A stretch of DNA of 64,000 nucleotides from CAYZBM01 sp964476705 (GTDB taxonomy: Bacteria; Pseudomonadota; Alphaproteobacteria; Rickettsiales; UBA6187), in NCBI GenBank assembly GCA_964476705.1, contig CAYZBM010000002.1, positions 7,037 through 71,036 on the forward strand. Reading direction: 5' to 3'. The notes under the pieces were generated by a model, which had not been told where the DNA came from, did no database searches, and was given only the letters and a program-made list of their open reading frames with translations. Numbering within the stretch: position 1 is the first letter of the stretch; each line of letters starts with the position of its first letter. Below are positions 11,901 through 20,938 of the stretch, in pieces. Both the position numbers and the translations under genes were made by a program.

Positions 11901-13061
11901 GAAGGAGAAATTACTAGAATCCAGCAATTAAAAGCCAAAGCTGAAGAAATTTATGATAAAAATTATAAGAGTTTATTGGGCTATAAATTTACTCCTTATG
12001 CGGAGTGTAGTTTATTAACTAAAGCTACCGAAATGGCTGGGAATATTTATAAAAATGTAAAGGATAAAAAAGCAAAAGATTCTCCGCCTAATAAATTTTA
12101 TGGAGTAGAACTTTTACCAGAAAGAAAAATTGACCAGAAAGAACAATTCCAAAAAATATTCTTACAAGAATTTAGAGAAATATGCGGTAAACATTTAAAT
12201 ACTAACTTATTAGAAAGTAATCCTGAGCATAGTAATTTATTAAAAATTGCTGGAGACATTGGAGAAATTTTACATTTTACTACTGGTAGAGTAGCATTAG
12301 AGACATTAATTTGGGCGCCTAAATATTTACTCATAAAAGATAAAGCTGTTGCCCAAAAAGTTACTACTTATCTTCAAAATATGCCAGATGATTTTGCTCA
12401 ACATTTAGAAAAGGCGGCGATAAAAATAAGCCAGATTTTAGGTGATAAAGGAACTCTTAAACCAGGCACTGAGAATAATTTAGCAGAAGAAATTCTAGGA
12501 AGCTATTTTGATGCCATAGCTAAAAATAAAGTTAATCCAGCATTAAGTATAGAAAATCAAATAATTGCAGCAGCTCTTGGTGAAAAATATCCTAAAGAAG
12601 TAGCAAGCCTAATTACACCTGACATTAAAAAAGAATCTGAACAACAATTTATTTTAAGTTTTTCCGGTACAATTATGGACTCATGCAAAGATCCTAAGGC
12701 GGAGGATTTAGCAATTAGCTGTTGGTTAGGACCTATACCTAGAGATAGAAATCCAAGAGAATATAGACAAGAGCAAATTGCAGAAATTTCTAAAACTGTA
12801 ATTGCATCTCAAAATATTGAAATTGTATGTAATACAAATGGGGTGGACTATAAAAAAGCTGGTGAATATTATGCTAATGCTTTAAAAAAATCCTTAAGTG
12901 ATGGTAGTGAAATAATGAAGCATAAAGGGGGCGATATAACAGAGGCTGCGGCTAATTTCGCCAAACAAGTATTAGATGATGTTAAGCCAGTTTATGGATC
13001 TCATAGTGCCGCATTTGCAAGTAAGGCTTCACGTGGTATAGAGCCTCATCAGGCTGGATAA
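8937..13061 (+). CDS. Large modular protein of unknown function (1374 aa)
   Basis: I recognise no known domain. The likely start is TTG, with GTAAGGG about 8 bases upstream. The protein is almost entirely helical and charged, with no signal peptide. It carries a recurring F-x3-F motif: ALFKDAYSF near residue 17, EVFVNSFVSLL near 198, EEFARSFAIKL near 554, RQFVDAFTTKL near 937, EQFQKIFLQEF near 1068 and QQFILSFSGTI near 1236. A second motif (R/N-x-Y/V-N/D-P/G-x3-S/V-x2-Q/H-I/M) recurs near 497, 872 and 1197, so it looks built from several copies of a module of about 300-350 residues. Hydrophobic Gly/Ala-rich patches lie near 388-410 and 773-805. It sits inside a housekeeping block and could be a secreted or structural lineage-specific protein; that is inference only. 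Confidence 0.85.
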   Translation: MPSISKRSDEEVVDRKALFKDAYSFYVRKYLSAAIKNANLDPEENTSQSQSSYITSALKKHEESKKAESKAPQTFFGVLPNYIKLAQDIFRNRWNYIPAFLGGKSAANKKLAMMAKDLDLLDSAKINEAVEEVARSTDIEETASREEVIAQAKSLAAKTVKDLSQRRDLASSAPKQIANAALRRKDDKTTLNDAQKKEVFVNSFVSLLVKRGIKSDLRYFGLLSELDLDNKSEQQVITELKECTILLYDNPKFKDQISGGTRDEVENMAQIMARDVISAYDKDDFHADISEYNGRKDLVLLKGIIVGEKAKSGILTLDRMPKWVRGFEEIIHDNEDVLKKEVSSITPVKKAQEYFKKSCKRRLTGIFIEAIKQQTASNATKTNLWSLSASAAQAGVGPWGATAVIFGRKLLEGTQNSISEAGMLIGPDTAKRIFSYMEEQFKNVPKQDIEKHLEKIIDEAVEDISKNYTKNNSNVSTKDIDKTVTEYLERYVDLVRRGRYDPTKSMKDHMESAAAIKSRKLFHKTPKDYFKGERSFDSLAKDKDEVERDPEGLEEEFARSFAIKLYKLARKDKKQVVISNNYHLEDKIKSGIKNLKFDEHVVLQKLLGDLPGADSGQLRAKQVESLGRQLYKQYKAQVLIPETEKTIDIRKYAKRLAEYSYESANSSKFKKTVLQEGIAKDPRARLDLAIKMGKDKGNFITRLAHKVAVKLAKATPDVAVTEPKISSKSKDKQEQDKKETGNIFVEAGSTRAKDLLITSISRNVKVPKRTNSFALFFSIPTIVFAGINNPSHIFGALLDEARYLRSLKKQQNTENLFKIALTNSEGFDNDVKEAFDEIHKLFSGQINQLNDKGKVYFAYKIMEAYGKDVKDNRYNGGMPVKDQILSSVLKYPDVLKTLAIDKIQPKYLRNPKAKLDFKLEHIDIARVITITPEERKRQFVDAFTTKLAADFGIDSVTLDLDKHNRNELYKKLQNSPDSPLVYKTFGALEGEITRIQQLKAKAEEIYDKNYKSLLGYKFTPYAECSLLTKATEMAGNIYKNVKDKKAKDSPPNKFYGVELLPERKIDQKEQFQKIFLQEFREICGKHLNTNLLESNPEHSNLLKIAGDIGEILHFTTGRVALETLIWAPKYLLIKDKAVAQKVTTYLQNMPDDFAQHLEKAAIKISQILGDKGTLKPGTENNLAEEILGSYFDAIAKNKVNPALSIENQIIAAALGEKYPKEVASLITPDIKKESEQQFILSFSGTIMDSCKDPKAEDLAISCWLGPIPRDRNPREYRQEQIAEISKTVIASQNIEIVCNTNGVDYKKAGEYYANALKKSLSDGSEIMKHKGGDITEAAANFAKQVLDDVKPVYGSHSAAFASKASRGIEPHQAG

Positions 13062-13124
13062 TTAGATTATATATGATATATAGGTGAAGCATTTCTTGAT
13101 CACTATTACAAAAGGCAGAATATT

Positions 13125-14090
13125 TTGAGTAAATCAGTTTGTTTAGAATTCCAAAATAATAAATTATCTATAGAGCTTTTTGGTCATAATAATGAGCATC
13201 TCAAATTAATTGAAAAAGCTTTAAAAGTGGCTATATCTATGCGAGGCAATAAGGTAGCTATCTCTGGAGATAAGGATTTTGTAGCAAAAGCCAAAAATAT
13301 CTTACAAACATTATATGATTCTTTACAAGATGGAAATAATATCAGTAAATTTGAGGTGGAGGCAATAATAGCAATGTATAAAGAACAAAAGAATCATCAA
13401 AAACCTATAGATAATACAGCTATTAAAACTCCAAATCGTTTTGTAACTCCTTATTCTTTAAAGCAAAAACAATATGTAAAATTATTGCAAGAAAAAGAAA
13501 TGGTTTTTGCTGAAGGTCCTGCAGGGACCGGCAAAACTTATTTAGCAGTTTCAGTTGCAGTTTCTATGTTTATTAATCATAATATTGAAAAAATTATTTT
13601 AAGCAGGCCAGCGGTTGAAGCGGGAGAGCGAATCGGTTTTTTACCAGGAGATATGAAAGAAAAGGTCGATCCTTATATGCAGCCATTATATGATGCTCTA
13701 TATGATATGCTGCCGCATGATAAAGTGCAAAAAAATTTACAATCCGGGATATTTGAAATAGCGCCTCTGGCTTTTATGCGCGGCCGAACTTTAAAAAATG
13801 CTTTTATTATTTTAGATGAAGCTCAAAATGCTACCACTACACAAATGAAAATGTTTTTAACTAGGCTAGGTGAAGGCTCCAGAATGGTAATTAATGGCGA
13901 TCTATCTCAAGTAGACTTACCAAATAATGTTCAAAGTGGTTTAAATGAAGCTATAGATAAGCTAAAAAATATTAAAGAAATTGGTTTTATAAAATTTAGT
14001 GGTAAAGATATAGTTAGGCATAAATTAGTAGCTAAAATAGTTAATGCCTACCAGAAATATAGTAGATCAAGCAATGATTTTCCACTTTAA
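13125..14090 (+). CDS. phoH: PhoH-like ATPase with a repeat-derived C-terminus
   Basis: 321 residues. PhoH-like P-loop ATPases (PhoL type) are cytosolic, and their gene is normally paired with ybeY, as here. The N-terminal KH-like part is followed by Walker A in FAEGPAGTGKTYLA (about residue 127), the SRPAVEAGERIGFLPGD segment and Walker B in AFIILDEAQNAT. The probable start is TTG after an AAAAGGCAG site. The last ten residues (YSRSSNDFPL) and the stop codon are encoded by a palindromic element starting at 14058, so the native 3' end was replaced or extended by repeat insertion. The conserved ATPase domain is intact, so it is probably functional. Confidence 0.95.
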   Translation: MSKSVCLEFQNNKLSIELFGHNNEHLKLIEKALKVAISMRGNKVAISGDKDFVAKAKNILQTLYDSLQDGNNISKFEVEAIIAMYKEQKNHQKPIDNTAIKTPNRFVTPYSLKQKQYVKLLQEKEMVFAEGPAGTGKTYLAVSVAVSMFINHNIEKIILSRPAVEAGERIGFLPGDMKEKVDPYMQPLYDALYDMLPHDKVQKNLQSGIFEIAPLAFMRGRTLKNAFIILDEAQNATTTQMKMFLTRLGEGSRMVINGDLSQVDLPNNVQSGLNEAIDKLKNIKEIGFIKFSGKDIVRHKLVAKIVNAYQKYSRSSNDFPL

Positions 14091-14178
14091 TTACTTACAT
14101 AAATCATTGCTATGATGCTACATATCCCCTTCCGGGATCTATAAAAAATTTAGGCAATAGCAAGCTTTAACTGTTATA
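14058..14178 (+). repeat. PE-A palindromic element (type 1), overlapping phoH
   Basis: 121 bp with ends TATAGTAG and CTGTTATA. Hairpin 1 has perfect 11-base arms AGCAATGATTT and AAATCATTGCT. The linker ATGATGCTACATATCC follows, then a short hairpin 2 (ATCCC-CTTCC-GGGAT). The first 33 bases are translated as the end of PhoH. Confidence 0.88.
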
Positions 14179-14226
14179 ATTTAATTTCAAACTTTCCCAT
14201 TTTAAGAACAAAAAAGGAATTTAAGT

Positions 14227-14724
14227 ATGGAAATAATATCCGATATAAATATTGAGAGCAATTTATGGACCAAAGATTTTCCAAATATTTTGGAACAAAC
14301 TAACAATATTTGCGAGGAAATATTTAAGAATATTCCAGAAAGCAATAAAATTAAACAAATAGAAATTTCATTCTTATTAACTGATGATGCTAATATAAAA
14401 ATAATTAACCGCGAATTTAGAAAAAAAGATAAAGCAACTAATGTTTTGTCCTTTCCTAGCGGAGAATATGCAGGAAATTTTAACAGTAAAGAAGATAGAC
14501 TTTTTTTAGGTGATATAGCTTTAGCTTTTGAAACTATTAAAAAGGAAGCTCAATTGGAAGATAAAAAATTTATTGATCACTTTACTCATATGCTAGTTCA
14601 TGGAATTTTACATCTATTAGGACATGATCATGAAAAAATAGATGAGGCAGAAAAAATGGAGGCTTTGGAAATTAATATCCTTGCTAGTATGGGGATTAAT
14701 GATCCATATATAAATTGCGAATAA
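14227..14724 (+). CDS. ybeY: Endoribonuclease YbeY (16S rRNA maturation)
   Basis: 165 residues. YbeY is a zinc-dependent endoribonuclease needed for 16S rRNA 3' processing and ribosome quality control. The signature HGILHLLGHDH (H-x3-H-x5-H) zinc site is intact near residue 128, preceded by the conserved RKKDKATNVLSFP segment. It follows phoH as usual, but the palindromic element now separates them by 136 bases. An AAGGAA site precedes the ATG. Confidence 0.96.
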   Translation: MEIISDINIESNLWTKDFPNILEQTNNICEEIFKNIPESNKIKQIEISFLLTDDANIKIINREFRKKDKATNVLSFPSGEYAGNFNSKEDRLFLGDIALAFETIKKEAQLEDKKFIDHFTHMLVHGILHLLGHDHEKIDEAEKMEALEINILASMGINDPYINCE

Positions 14725-14875
14725 TGCCTAAATAATATATTTATACGCACAATTAATAGTTGTTTTGCGGAAACTGTGCCAATAATGCTGCAATTAGCTT
14801 GCAACTTTCCATTTACGAATGCTATAAAAATATAATATAATCTCAAAGCTTTGAGTAACCAAGGAATTAAAAATT

Positions 14876-15784
14876 ATGAGTAATGCAGATGATAATGCTA
14901 GTCTTGCCACCAAAGAGTTTGGCGGAGATAGTGAGTTATCGGATAATAGTCTTGGCTTTATAGAAAAATCAGCAGCTAAATTAAAGAAAATGTTCTCGTT
15001 TAAAAGTAACTCTTTGGAAGAAGATGTTGCTGAGTTAATTAATGAGCATGATCCAGATGGGACGTTAGTCGGTACAGAAGAGCGAGTTATCGTCCATAAT
15101 CTAATGGGTTTAAGCGAGCGAACAGTAAGTGATGTTATGACTCAGAGGACAGATATAGTTTATATAGATTATTCTGTATCTTTAGAAGAATTACAAAAAA
15201 TAGTTATCGAGACTGAACATACTAGATTTCCGGTATGTAAAAATTCTTTGGATAATATTTGCGGATTTATACATATAAAAGATCTAATCCAAGTTTTATC
15301 GACAAGAAAAGATTTTCAGATGGACTCAATAATTAGGGAAGCACTATATGTTCCTCCATCAATGAAAGTAGTAGATTTATTGGTTAGAATGCGAAATCAA
15401 CGAATTCATATAGCGGTAGTTCTTGATGAATATGGTGGAACTGAAGGTCTGCTTACTATGGAAGATATTATGGAAGAAATAGTAGGTGATATAGCAGATG
15501 AGCATGATGATATTGAGGAGCCTGATTTTATTAAATTAGACGAAAATAATTATCAAGTTAAGGCTAGAATGGAAGTTAGGAAACTTGAAGAGCACATGAA
15601 TGTTATGTTTAAAACTGGCGATGAGGATGAAGACTTTGATACAGTTGGAGGATTAATATTTTTTATGTTAGGACGGATTCCAGGAAAAGGTGAGGTGATT
15701 GAGCATAGTTCGGGAATTATTTTTGAAGTAACTGATGCCGATATGCGAAAAATCAAAAAATTAATAGTAAAAAGACCGACATAA
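14876..15784 (+). CDS. tlyC: TlyC/CorC-like CBS-domain protein
   Basis: 302 residues. Two CBS domains (about 80-205, including MTQRTDIVYIDYSVSLEEL and AVVLDEYGGTEGLLTMEDI) are followed by a CorC_HlyC domain (about 220-300, including YQVKARMEVRKLEEHM). The transmembrane CNNM domain is absent, as in the short CorC/TlyC type. Rickettsial homologues are called hemolysin C, but the usual cellular role proposed for CorC is in magnesium and cobalt efflux; haemolytic activity cannot be read from the sequence. It lies between ybeY and lnt, the standard order. Confidence 0.93.
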   Translation: MSNADDNASLATKEFGGDSELSDNSLGFIEKSAAKLKKMFSFKSNSLEEDVAELINEHDPDGTLVGTEERVIVHNLMGLSERTVSDVMTQRTDIVYIDYSVSLEELQKIVIETEHTRFPVCKNSLDNICGFIHIKDLIQVLSTRKDFQMDSIIREALYVPPSMKVVDLLVRMRNQRIHIAVVLDEYGGTEGLLTMEDIMEEIVGDIADEHDDIEEPDFIKLDENNYQVKARMEVRKLEEHMNVMFKTGDEDEDFDTVGGLIFFMLGRIPGKGEVIEHSSGIIFEVTDADMRKIKKLIVKRPT

Positions 15785-15815
15785 TATTTTACAGATAATT
15801 ATTTAGAGATTTATT

Positions 15816-17348
15816 ATGAGACTGGATTTAAGTAAAAGTCCTAAACTTACGGCATTTGTGCTAGGATTATTATTAGCATTGGCATTGCCTCCTTTTTATA
15901 TTTTCCCATTAGCTTTTGTTGCGTTTAGTTTAATTCTAAAACTTTATGATAATACCAAGAATAAAAAAGAAGCTTTTAAGATTGGGTATTGGTTTGGATT
16001 TGGTTATTTTTTATTAGGTCTATATTGGATTTCAGCAGCCTTACTTATTGATATAAAACAATTTGGTTGGATGATTCCTTTTGCTTTATTTGGTATTGCA
16101 GCAGTTGTTGCTGTCTATATTGGGTTAGTGTTTTATCTATTATCTTACTTTAAGGCTAAGGGCTTTTTAAAGATTCTTATTTTTGCAGCTTTATGGACAT
16201 TGGTTGAAGTTTTAAGGGGGATATTATTTACCGGCTTCCCGTGGAATCTGGTTGGTTATATTTGGAGTTTTTCTGATAGTGTAATTCAAACAGCAAGTGT
16301 AGTTGGTATTTGGGGATTAAGTTTTATAACTGTTGTGACTAGTAGTATTTTTTATTTAAAATTAACTTCAGATATATCGGCTAAAAAAAGTAACTTGTTT
16401 ATTGCAGGTACGTTAGGTTTTTTCTGTATAATTAATAGTTTTGGTTATTTTAGGCTTTATTCGCACTCAACAGAGTTTGTACCAGGAGTTAATTTAAGAA
16501 TTGTCCAAGCTAATATAAAGCAAGATCTTAAATGGGATGAGGGAGAAGTTTTTAATAATTTTAATAAACAAGTAGATTTGTCTTTATCTTCAGGTTATCA
16601 GGACATAACTCATATTATTTGGCCAGAATCTGCAATTCCTTATTCTTTGGATGAAAATTCTAATCTCTTGAGTGTTTTAAAAGATATTGTGCCAAAAAAT
16701 GGCTTATTAATTAGTGGTGCAGTAAGAAGAGAGCAAAGTCATGATCCTTTATTTCCTGATATTTCTAGAAATATATGGAATTCAGTTTTAATTCTAGGCC
16801 GAAATAATAAAGCAGAATTTTATAATAAAAATCATTTAGTACCTTTTGGTGAGTATATACCTTTTAGGAATTTATTGCCCTTACCTATAAATAAAATAAC
16901 TGGCGGAATGTTAGATTTTTCTGTAGGCGGGAGTAAAAAGATTTTTAATGCCGATAATTTTGTTAAATTTGCCCCAATTATTTGCTATGAAGTTATATTC
17001 CCAGATGGAATTGTTGATTCTAAAGAGCGACCTCAGGTCTTAATAAATGTTACTAATGATGCTTGGTATGGTTATTCAACTGGTCCATTTCAACACTTTC
17101 AAATGGCAAGGATGAGATCTGTTGAACAAGGAATACCTCTTATTAGAGCAGCTAATACCGGAATATCTGGAGTGGTTGATGCGTATGGTCGCGTGATAAA
17201 AAAATCGAACCTAGAAGAAGAAATTGTAATTGATTCAAAATTACCTGTAGCATTAAGCGTCAAAACAATGTATGCTTATATCGGCGCCATTGGCGTTGTT
17301 ATGCCTTTGCTGTTTTTCTTGTTTGTGTTTTACTATAAATTAAGATAG
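15816..17348 (+). CDS. lnt: Apolipoprotein N-acyltransferase
   Basis: 510 residues. Lnt adds the third acyl chain to lipoproteins in the inner membrane. The N-terminal third is hydrophobic, with about six to eight membrane helices (for example LTAFVLGLLLALALPPFYIF and KILIFAALWTLVEVL). The periplasmic nitrilase domain holds the catalytic triad Glu271 (WPESAIP), Lys338 (FYNKNHLVPFGEY) and Cys390 (APIICYEVIFP), spaced as in E. coli Lnt. A final helix ends the protein. It is 31 bases after tlyC, so probably in one operon. Confidence 0.96.
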   Translation: MRLDLSKSPKLTAFVLGLLLALALPPFYIFPLAFVAFSLILKLYDNTKNKKEAFKIGYWFGFGYFLLGLYWISAALLIDIKQFGWMIPFALFGIAAVVAVYIGLVFYLLSYFKAKGFLKILIFAALWTLVEVLRGILFTGFPWNLVGYIWSFSDSVIQTASVVGIWGLSFITVVTSSIFYLKLTSDISAKKSNLFIAGTLGFFCIINSFGYFRLYSHSTEFVPGVNLRIVQANIKQDLKWDEGEVFNNFNKQVDLSLSSGYQDITHIIWPESAIPYSLDENSNLLSVLKDIVPKNGLLISGAVRREQSHDPLFPDISRNIWNSVLILGRNNKAEFYNKNHLVPFGEYIPFRNLLPLPINKITGGMLDFSVGGSKKIFNADNFVKFAPIICYEVIFPDGIVDSKERPQVLINVTNDAWYGYSTGPFQHFQMARMRSVEQGIPLIRAANTGISGVVDAYGRVIKKSNLEEEIVIDSKLPVALSVKTMYAYIGAIGVVMPLLFFLFVFYYKLR

Positions 17349-17417
17349 AAAGAGCAATCTTTGATCAACCCATGATTATAAAAGTAAGAATATAATTAGA
17401 ATTTTAGGTGTTATATT

Positions 17418-17909
17418 ATGAAAGAAAATAGACCGCATCCGGTGGATATACATGTAGGTAGACGTCTAAGATCAAGGCGTACTATGATGGGATTAAGCCA
17501 AGAAGCTCTTGGGGAGGCTGTTGATATTACCTTTCAACAAATTCAAAAATATGAGCGTGGCTATAACCGCATTGGTTCGAGCAGGCTATATGAATTTGCT
17601 TGTATTTTAGATATTAATGTTGGATATTTTTTTGATGAATATGATGTTAATGCGCCTACAGATACAGAATATGTTTCTGATAGCGGAGATACAGAAAATA
17701 ATTCTGAAGCTGCCAGCAGTAAAGAAATTTTAACTCTAATTAGATCTTATCATGGTATACCTGACGAAGGTGTAAGAAGGAAAATATTATCATTAATGAG
17801 GTCTTTGACGACTTATAAAGATTTTAATCCTAATGCTGATACTCAAAATGATACTGCCAATAATTCTAGCGTAAATGATGAAGCTAGAATTAAAGTATTT
17901 TCTAGTTAA
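17418..17909 (+). CDS. Xre-family transcriptional regulator of alphaproteobacterial type
   Basis: 163 residues. A Cro/C1-type helix-turn-helix occupies residues 8-75 (VGRRLRSRRTMMGLSQEALG, then ITFQQIQKYERGYNRI and SRLYEFACILDINVGYFF). This exact style of regulator is widespread in Alphaproteobacteria, and the family commonly sits near lnt. The C-terminal half is polar and probably flexible, with a short helix (KEILTLIRSYHGIPDEGVRRKI). Targets are unknown. An ATG at 17418 follows TTAGGTG. Confidence 0.9.
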   Translation: MKENRPHPVDIHVGRRLRSRRTMMGLSQEALGEAVDITFQQIQKYERGYNRIGSSRLYEFACILDINVGYFFDEYDVNAPTDTEYVSDSGDTENNSEAASSKEILTLIRSYHGIPDEGVRRKILSLMRSLTTYKDFNPNADTQNDTANNSSVNDEARIKVFSS

Positions 17910-17930
17910 AAATAAATCTTAAGTTGATAT

Positions 17931-18575
17931 ATGACTAAGCTAATTTTTGCTGTTCCTAAAGGACGAATACTTGAGGAACTTCTACCTATTTTACAAAGAG
18001 CTGGAATTATACCAGAGGCTAGTTTTTTTGATTTAGAATCAAGACAATTGCGCTTTACTACTAATCATCCTAATTTAGATATTATTAGGGTTAGAAGTTT
18101 TGATGTAGCAGCCTTTGTTGCCTTCGGTGCGGCTTGCATGGGAGTTGTTGGTAAAGATGTTTTACTTGAATTTCCTTATGAAGAAATTTACGCTCCTATT
18201 GATCTTAAAATTGGCAAATGCAGATTATCTATGGCTGGTTTAAAACACGCTAAACAGAATGATATTAATTCTAGTCATGTTCGTGTAGCAACTAAATATC
18301 CAAAAGCAACCCAAGATTATTTTGCTAAAAAAGCGATTCAAGCCGAATGTATTAAACTAAATGGTGCTATTGAATTGGCGCCAAGTTTAGGATTATGTTC
18401 TTATATTGTTGATTTAGTTTCTAGTGGCAATACTCTCACGGCTAATAATTTAGTTGAGGTTGATAAAATAGCGGATATTTCTTCTTATTTAGTATTAAAT
18501 AGAACGCTCTATAAAACAGAAGGGCATTTAATTAAACCTTATGTTGATGGTATAGTTGGAGCGTTAAATGGTTAG
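17931..18575 (+). CDS. hisG: ATP phosphoribosyltransferase, short form
   Basis: 214 residues. HisG joins ATP and PRPP in the first step of histidine synthesis. The length and the absence of a C-terminal ACT-like domain mark the short form, which normally needs the regulatory subunit HisZ; no hisZ lies in the window. Features seen are the N-terminal [14 protein letters not shown], the [10 protein letters not shown] motif and [22 protein letters not shown] (PRPP-binding). It overlaps hisD by 8 bases. Histidine genes are rare in Rickettsiales. Confidence 0.95.
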   Translation: MTKLIFAVPKGRILEELLPILQRAGIIPEASFFDLESRQLRFTTNHPNLDIIRVRSFDVAAFVAFGAACMGVVGKDVLLEFPYEEIYAPIDLKIGKCRLSMAGLKHAKQNDINSSHVRVATKYPKATQDYFAKKAIQAECIKLNGAIELAPSLGLCSYIVDLVSSGNTLTANNLVEVDKIADISSYLVLNRTLYKTEGHLIKPYVDGIVGALNG

Positions 18576-19848
18576 ATTTCTTTGGCAAAAAGATAGTAAT
18601 TTTTGGACAGATTTAGCCAAACTTCATGAAAGTGAGTCTTCTTACTTACATGATGTGGATAAAAATGTGGATAAGATTATCGCGGATATAAAAGAATTTG
18701 GTGATAAAAGTCTAGTTGATTATACTCTTAAGTTTGACGGTCACGATAATATTTTAGTTACTAAAGCTGAAATAGATGAAGCAATAAAACAATGTGATAA
18801 ACAAGTATATGCGGCTTTAATTGCTGCAAAAGAAAGAATCTTTGCTTATCATCAAAAACAACTACCTCAAGATTTTGATTATGTTGACAATATTGGAGTA
18901 CGCTTAGGTAATCTATGGCGGGCTATAGATAAAGTTGGAGTATATGTTCCTGGAGGATTAGCTTCTTATCCAAGTTCAGTGCTAATGAATGCGATCCCGG
19001 CGATTGTTGCTGGAGTTAAATCTATTTCGATGGTAGTTCCGGCACCAAAAAATCAAATTAGTCCTTATGTGTTGGCTGCGGCTAACATACTTGGCATTGA
19101 AAAAATATATAAAATTGGTGGAGCGCAGGCAGTTGCAGCTTTGGCTTATGGCACAGAGACTATACATAAAGTTGATAAAATAGTAGGTCCAGGGAATATC
19201 TATGTAGCTACGGCTAAACGTAAATTATTTGGTCAAGTTGGAATTGACATGATTGCCGGTCCTTCTGAAATTATGGTAGTTGCCGATAAAAATAATAATC
19301 CAGAATGGGTGGCCGCTGACTTATTGTCACAAGCTGAACATGATAAAGATGCTAGCGCAATATTAGTTACTGATAATAAAGAGTTCGCAGATAAAGTTAT
19401 TAAACAAATAGATTTATTTTTAGCTAAATTTACGCGGAAAGATATCACTAAAGCTAGTTGGGATAATAATGGTTTAGTTATTATTTTAGATAATTTAAGT
19501 GCTGTAAATAAAGTAATAAATCTTTTTGCGCCAGAGCATTTAGAATTATGTTTAGATGATGATTTTATCGCCAATTTATTACCGCAGATTAATAATGCGG
19601 GAGCAATATTTTTAGGTAAATATACTCCGGAGGCTATTGGTGATTACATAGCCGGGCCTTCTCATGTGCTTCCTACTTCGGGAACTGCAAGATTTTCTTC
19701 TGGATTGTCAGTATATGATTTCTTAAAAAGAATATCTCTAATTGGCTGTAAACCTGAATCATTTGCTTCTCTGGCAAAAAATACTGAAATTTTAGCCACA
19801 GCTGAGCATTTAGAAGCTCATGCTTTATCTATATCTATCAGAGATTAG
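18568..19848 (+). CDS. hisD: Histidinol dehydrogenase
   Basis: 426 residues, normal for HisD, the NAD-dependent zinc enzyme that oxidises L-histidinol to histidine. Recognisable are [50 protein letters not shown] and the zinc-ligand region [12 protein letters not shown]. The conserved APEHLEL motif and the C-terminal [13 protein letters not shown] follow. It overlaps the end of hisG, so the two are translationally coupled. The order hisG-hisD-infA-maf-yacG is an old alphaproteobacterial arrangement, which argues for vertical descent rather than recent acquisition. Confidence 0.97.
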   Translation: MVRFLWQKDSNFWTDLAKLHESESSYLHDVDKNVDKIIADIKEFGDKSLVDYTLKFDGHDNILVTKAEIDEAIKQCDKQVYAALIAAKERIFAYHQKQLPQDFDYVDNIGVRLGNLWRAIDKVGVYVPGGLASYPSSVLMNAIPAIVAGVKSISMVVPAPKNQISPYVLAAANILGIEKIYKIGGAQAVAALAYGTETIHKVDKIVGPGNIYVATAKRKLFGQVGIDMIAGPSEIMVVADKNNNPEWVAADLLSQAEHDKDASAILVTDNKEFADKVIKQIDLFLAKFTRKDITKASWDNNGLVIILDNLSAVNKVINLFAPEHLELCLDDDFIANLLPQINNAGAIFLGKYTPEAIGDYIAGPSHVLPTSGTARFSSGLSVYDFLKRISLIGCKPESFASLAKNTEILATAEHLEAHALSISIRD

Positions 19849-19940
19849 TATCAATATTGAAAAATCAGTTGCTTTATTGCTGGTTTTAGGGTAATGCACA
19901 GTGTGTTTTAAAGAATAATTTCAAGAAAGATTTGTATATT

Positions 19941-20162
19941 ATGGCGAAAGAGGAACTAATAGAATTTGAAGGTGTGGTACTAGAGTTATTACCAAATGCC
20001 ATGTTCCGTATAAAATTGGATAATGGTCATGAAATCTTAGGACATACTTCAGGAAGAATGCGGAAAAATAGAATTAGAGTTTTAGTTGGCGATAAAGTTA
20101 CCGTTGAAATGACTCCTTATGATCTTACTAAGGGCCGAGTTATTCACCGTCATAAAAACTAA
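19941..20162 (+). CDS. infA: Translation initiation factor IF-1
   Basis: 73 residues from the ATG at 19941, a standard S1/OB-fold IF-1. It binds the ribosomal A site during initiation. The sequence contains [41 protein letters not shown] and [16 protein letters not shown], all family hallmarks. A TTG nine bases upstream is in frame, but the MAKEELIEF start is the conserved one. Confidence 0.97.
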   Translation: MAKEELIEFEGVVLELLPNAMFRIKLDNGHEILGHTSGRMRKNRIRVLVGDKVTVEMTPYDLTKGRVIHRHKN

Positions 20163-20186
20163 TATAATTTAAAAGAGTATAACATT

Positions 20187-20756
20187 ATGGCAAAGCTGAT
20201 CTTAGCATCATCTTCTGAGAGAAGATTATGGCTACTTGAACGGATTGGAATTAAGCCAGATTTGATTATTCCTGCCGATATAGATGAATCTCAACATAAA
20301 AAAGAAAAAAATACTGATTATGTTGATAGAATGTCTAGAGAAAAACTAGCTAAAGTTGCTAAAGATAACCGGGGAAGTATAATTATTGCCGCGGATACTA
20401 TAGTTATATCCAGAGGTCGGATTTTGCCTAAAGCTGAGACAGATGAGCAAGTAAGATATTGCTTAAATAGTATGTCAGGTAGAGCTCATAGAGTTATTAC
20501 TTCAGTTTCTGGAATTTCTGCCAATCAAGATAGAATTATTACCAAGAAAATTTGTACTCGGGTTATTTTTAAAAAATTAAGCGAATCTGAAATTGAGGCT
20601 TATGTGCTCGGTAAAGAAGGTTTAGGTAAAGCAGGCGGCTATGCCATACAGGCCTATGCAGATTCTTTTGTATTGTCACTTAATGGCTCTTATAGCAATA
20701 TAGTTGGACTGCCTTTATATACTACCAAAAATATTCTCACCACTTTAGGTTATTAA
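20187..20756 (+). CDS. maf: Maf-family nucleotide pyrophosphatase
   Basis: 189 residues. Maf proteins hydrolyse non-canonical or canonical nucleoside triphosphates. The N-terminal ILASSSERRLWLLERIG matches the family S-x-R-R nucleotide loop, IIIAADTIV holds the catalytic Asp-Thr, and GKAGGYAIQAYA is the conserved C-terminal motif. It is 24 bases after infA, and its stop codon falls inside the left end of an inverted-repeat-bounded element. Confidence 0.94.
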   Translation: MAKLILASSSERRLWLLERIGIKPDLIIPADIDESQHKKEKNTDYVDRMSREKLAKVAKDNRGSIIIAADTIVISRGRILPKAETDEQVRYCLNSMSGRAHRVITSVSGISANQDRIITKKICTRVIFKKLSESEIEAYVLGKEGLGKAGGYAIQAYADSFVLSLNGSYSNIVGLPLYTTKNILTTLGY

Positions 20757-20899
20757 ATTGATTCTTTATGGTAATTTTGTCGTTGAAGTTGATTTAGCTG
20801 TACTCATCCCGGATTAAATCCTGGACAGGCTCATACTAAAATACGCTGCGCTAACTAAAGCAACTTCGCCTAAAAATTCCTCAAAAATAATCAATTTAA
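20753..20899. repeat. Element with 11-bp perfect terminal inverted repeats (PE-B)
   Basis: The ends TTAAATTGATT (20753-20763) and AATCAATTTAA (20889-20899) are exact inverted repeats. The first 35 bases (ending TTTTGTCGTTGAAGTT) recur with three differences at 55741-55774. An internal CCCGGATTAAATCCTGG segment forms a hairpin. It lies between maf and yacG, with the maf stop codon inside its left end. Confidence 0.6.
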
Positions 20900-20938
20900 G
20901 ACCGTTATATCGAAAAATCTTTTAATTAAATTAAGTTT

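Noticed and set aside
10844..12334. Minus-strand open frames inside the 1374-residue gene
   Set aside because: They are antisense shadows of a long continuous frame, with compositions typical of reverse-read AT-rich coding DNA.
18568..19848. Recent horizontal transfer of hisG-hisD
   Set aside because: The neighbourhood is the ancestral alphaproteobacterial order and base composition does not differ visibly from the neighbours.
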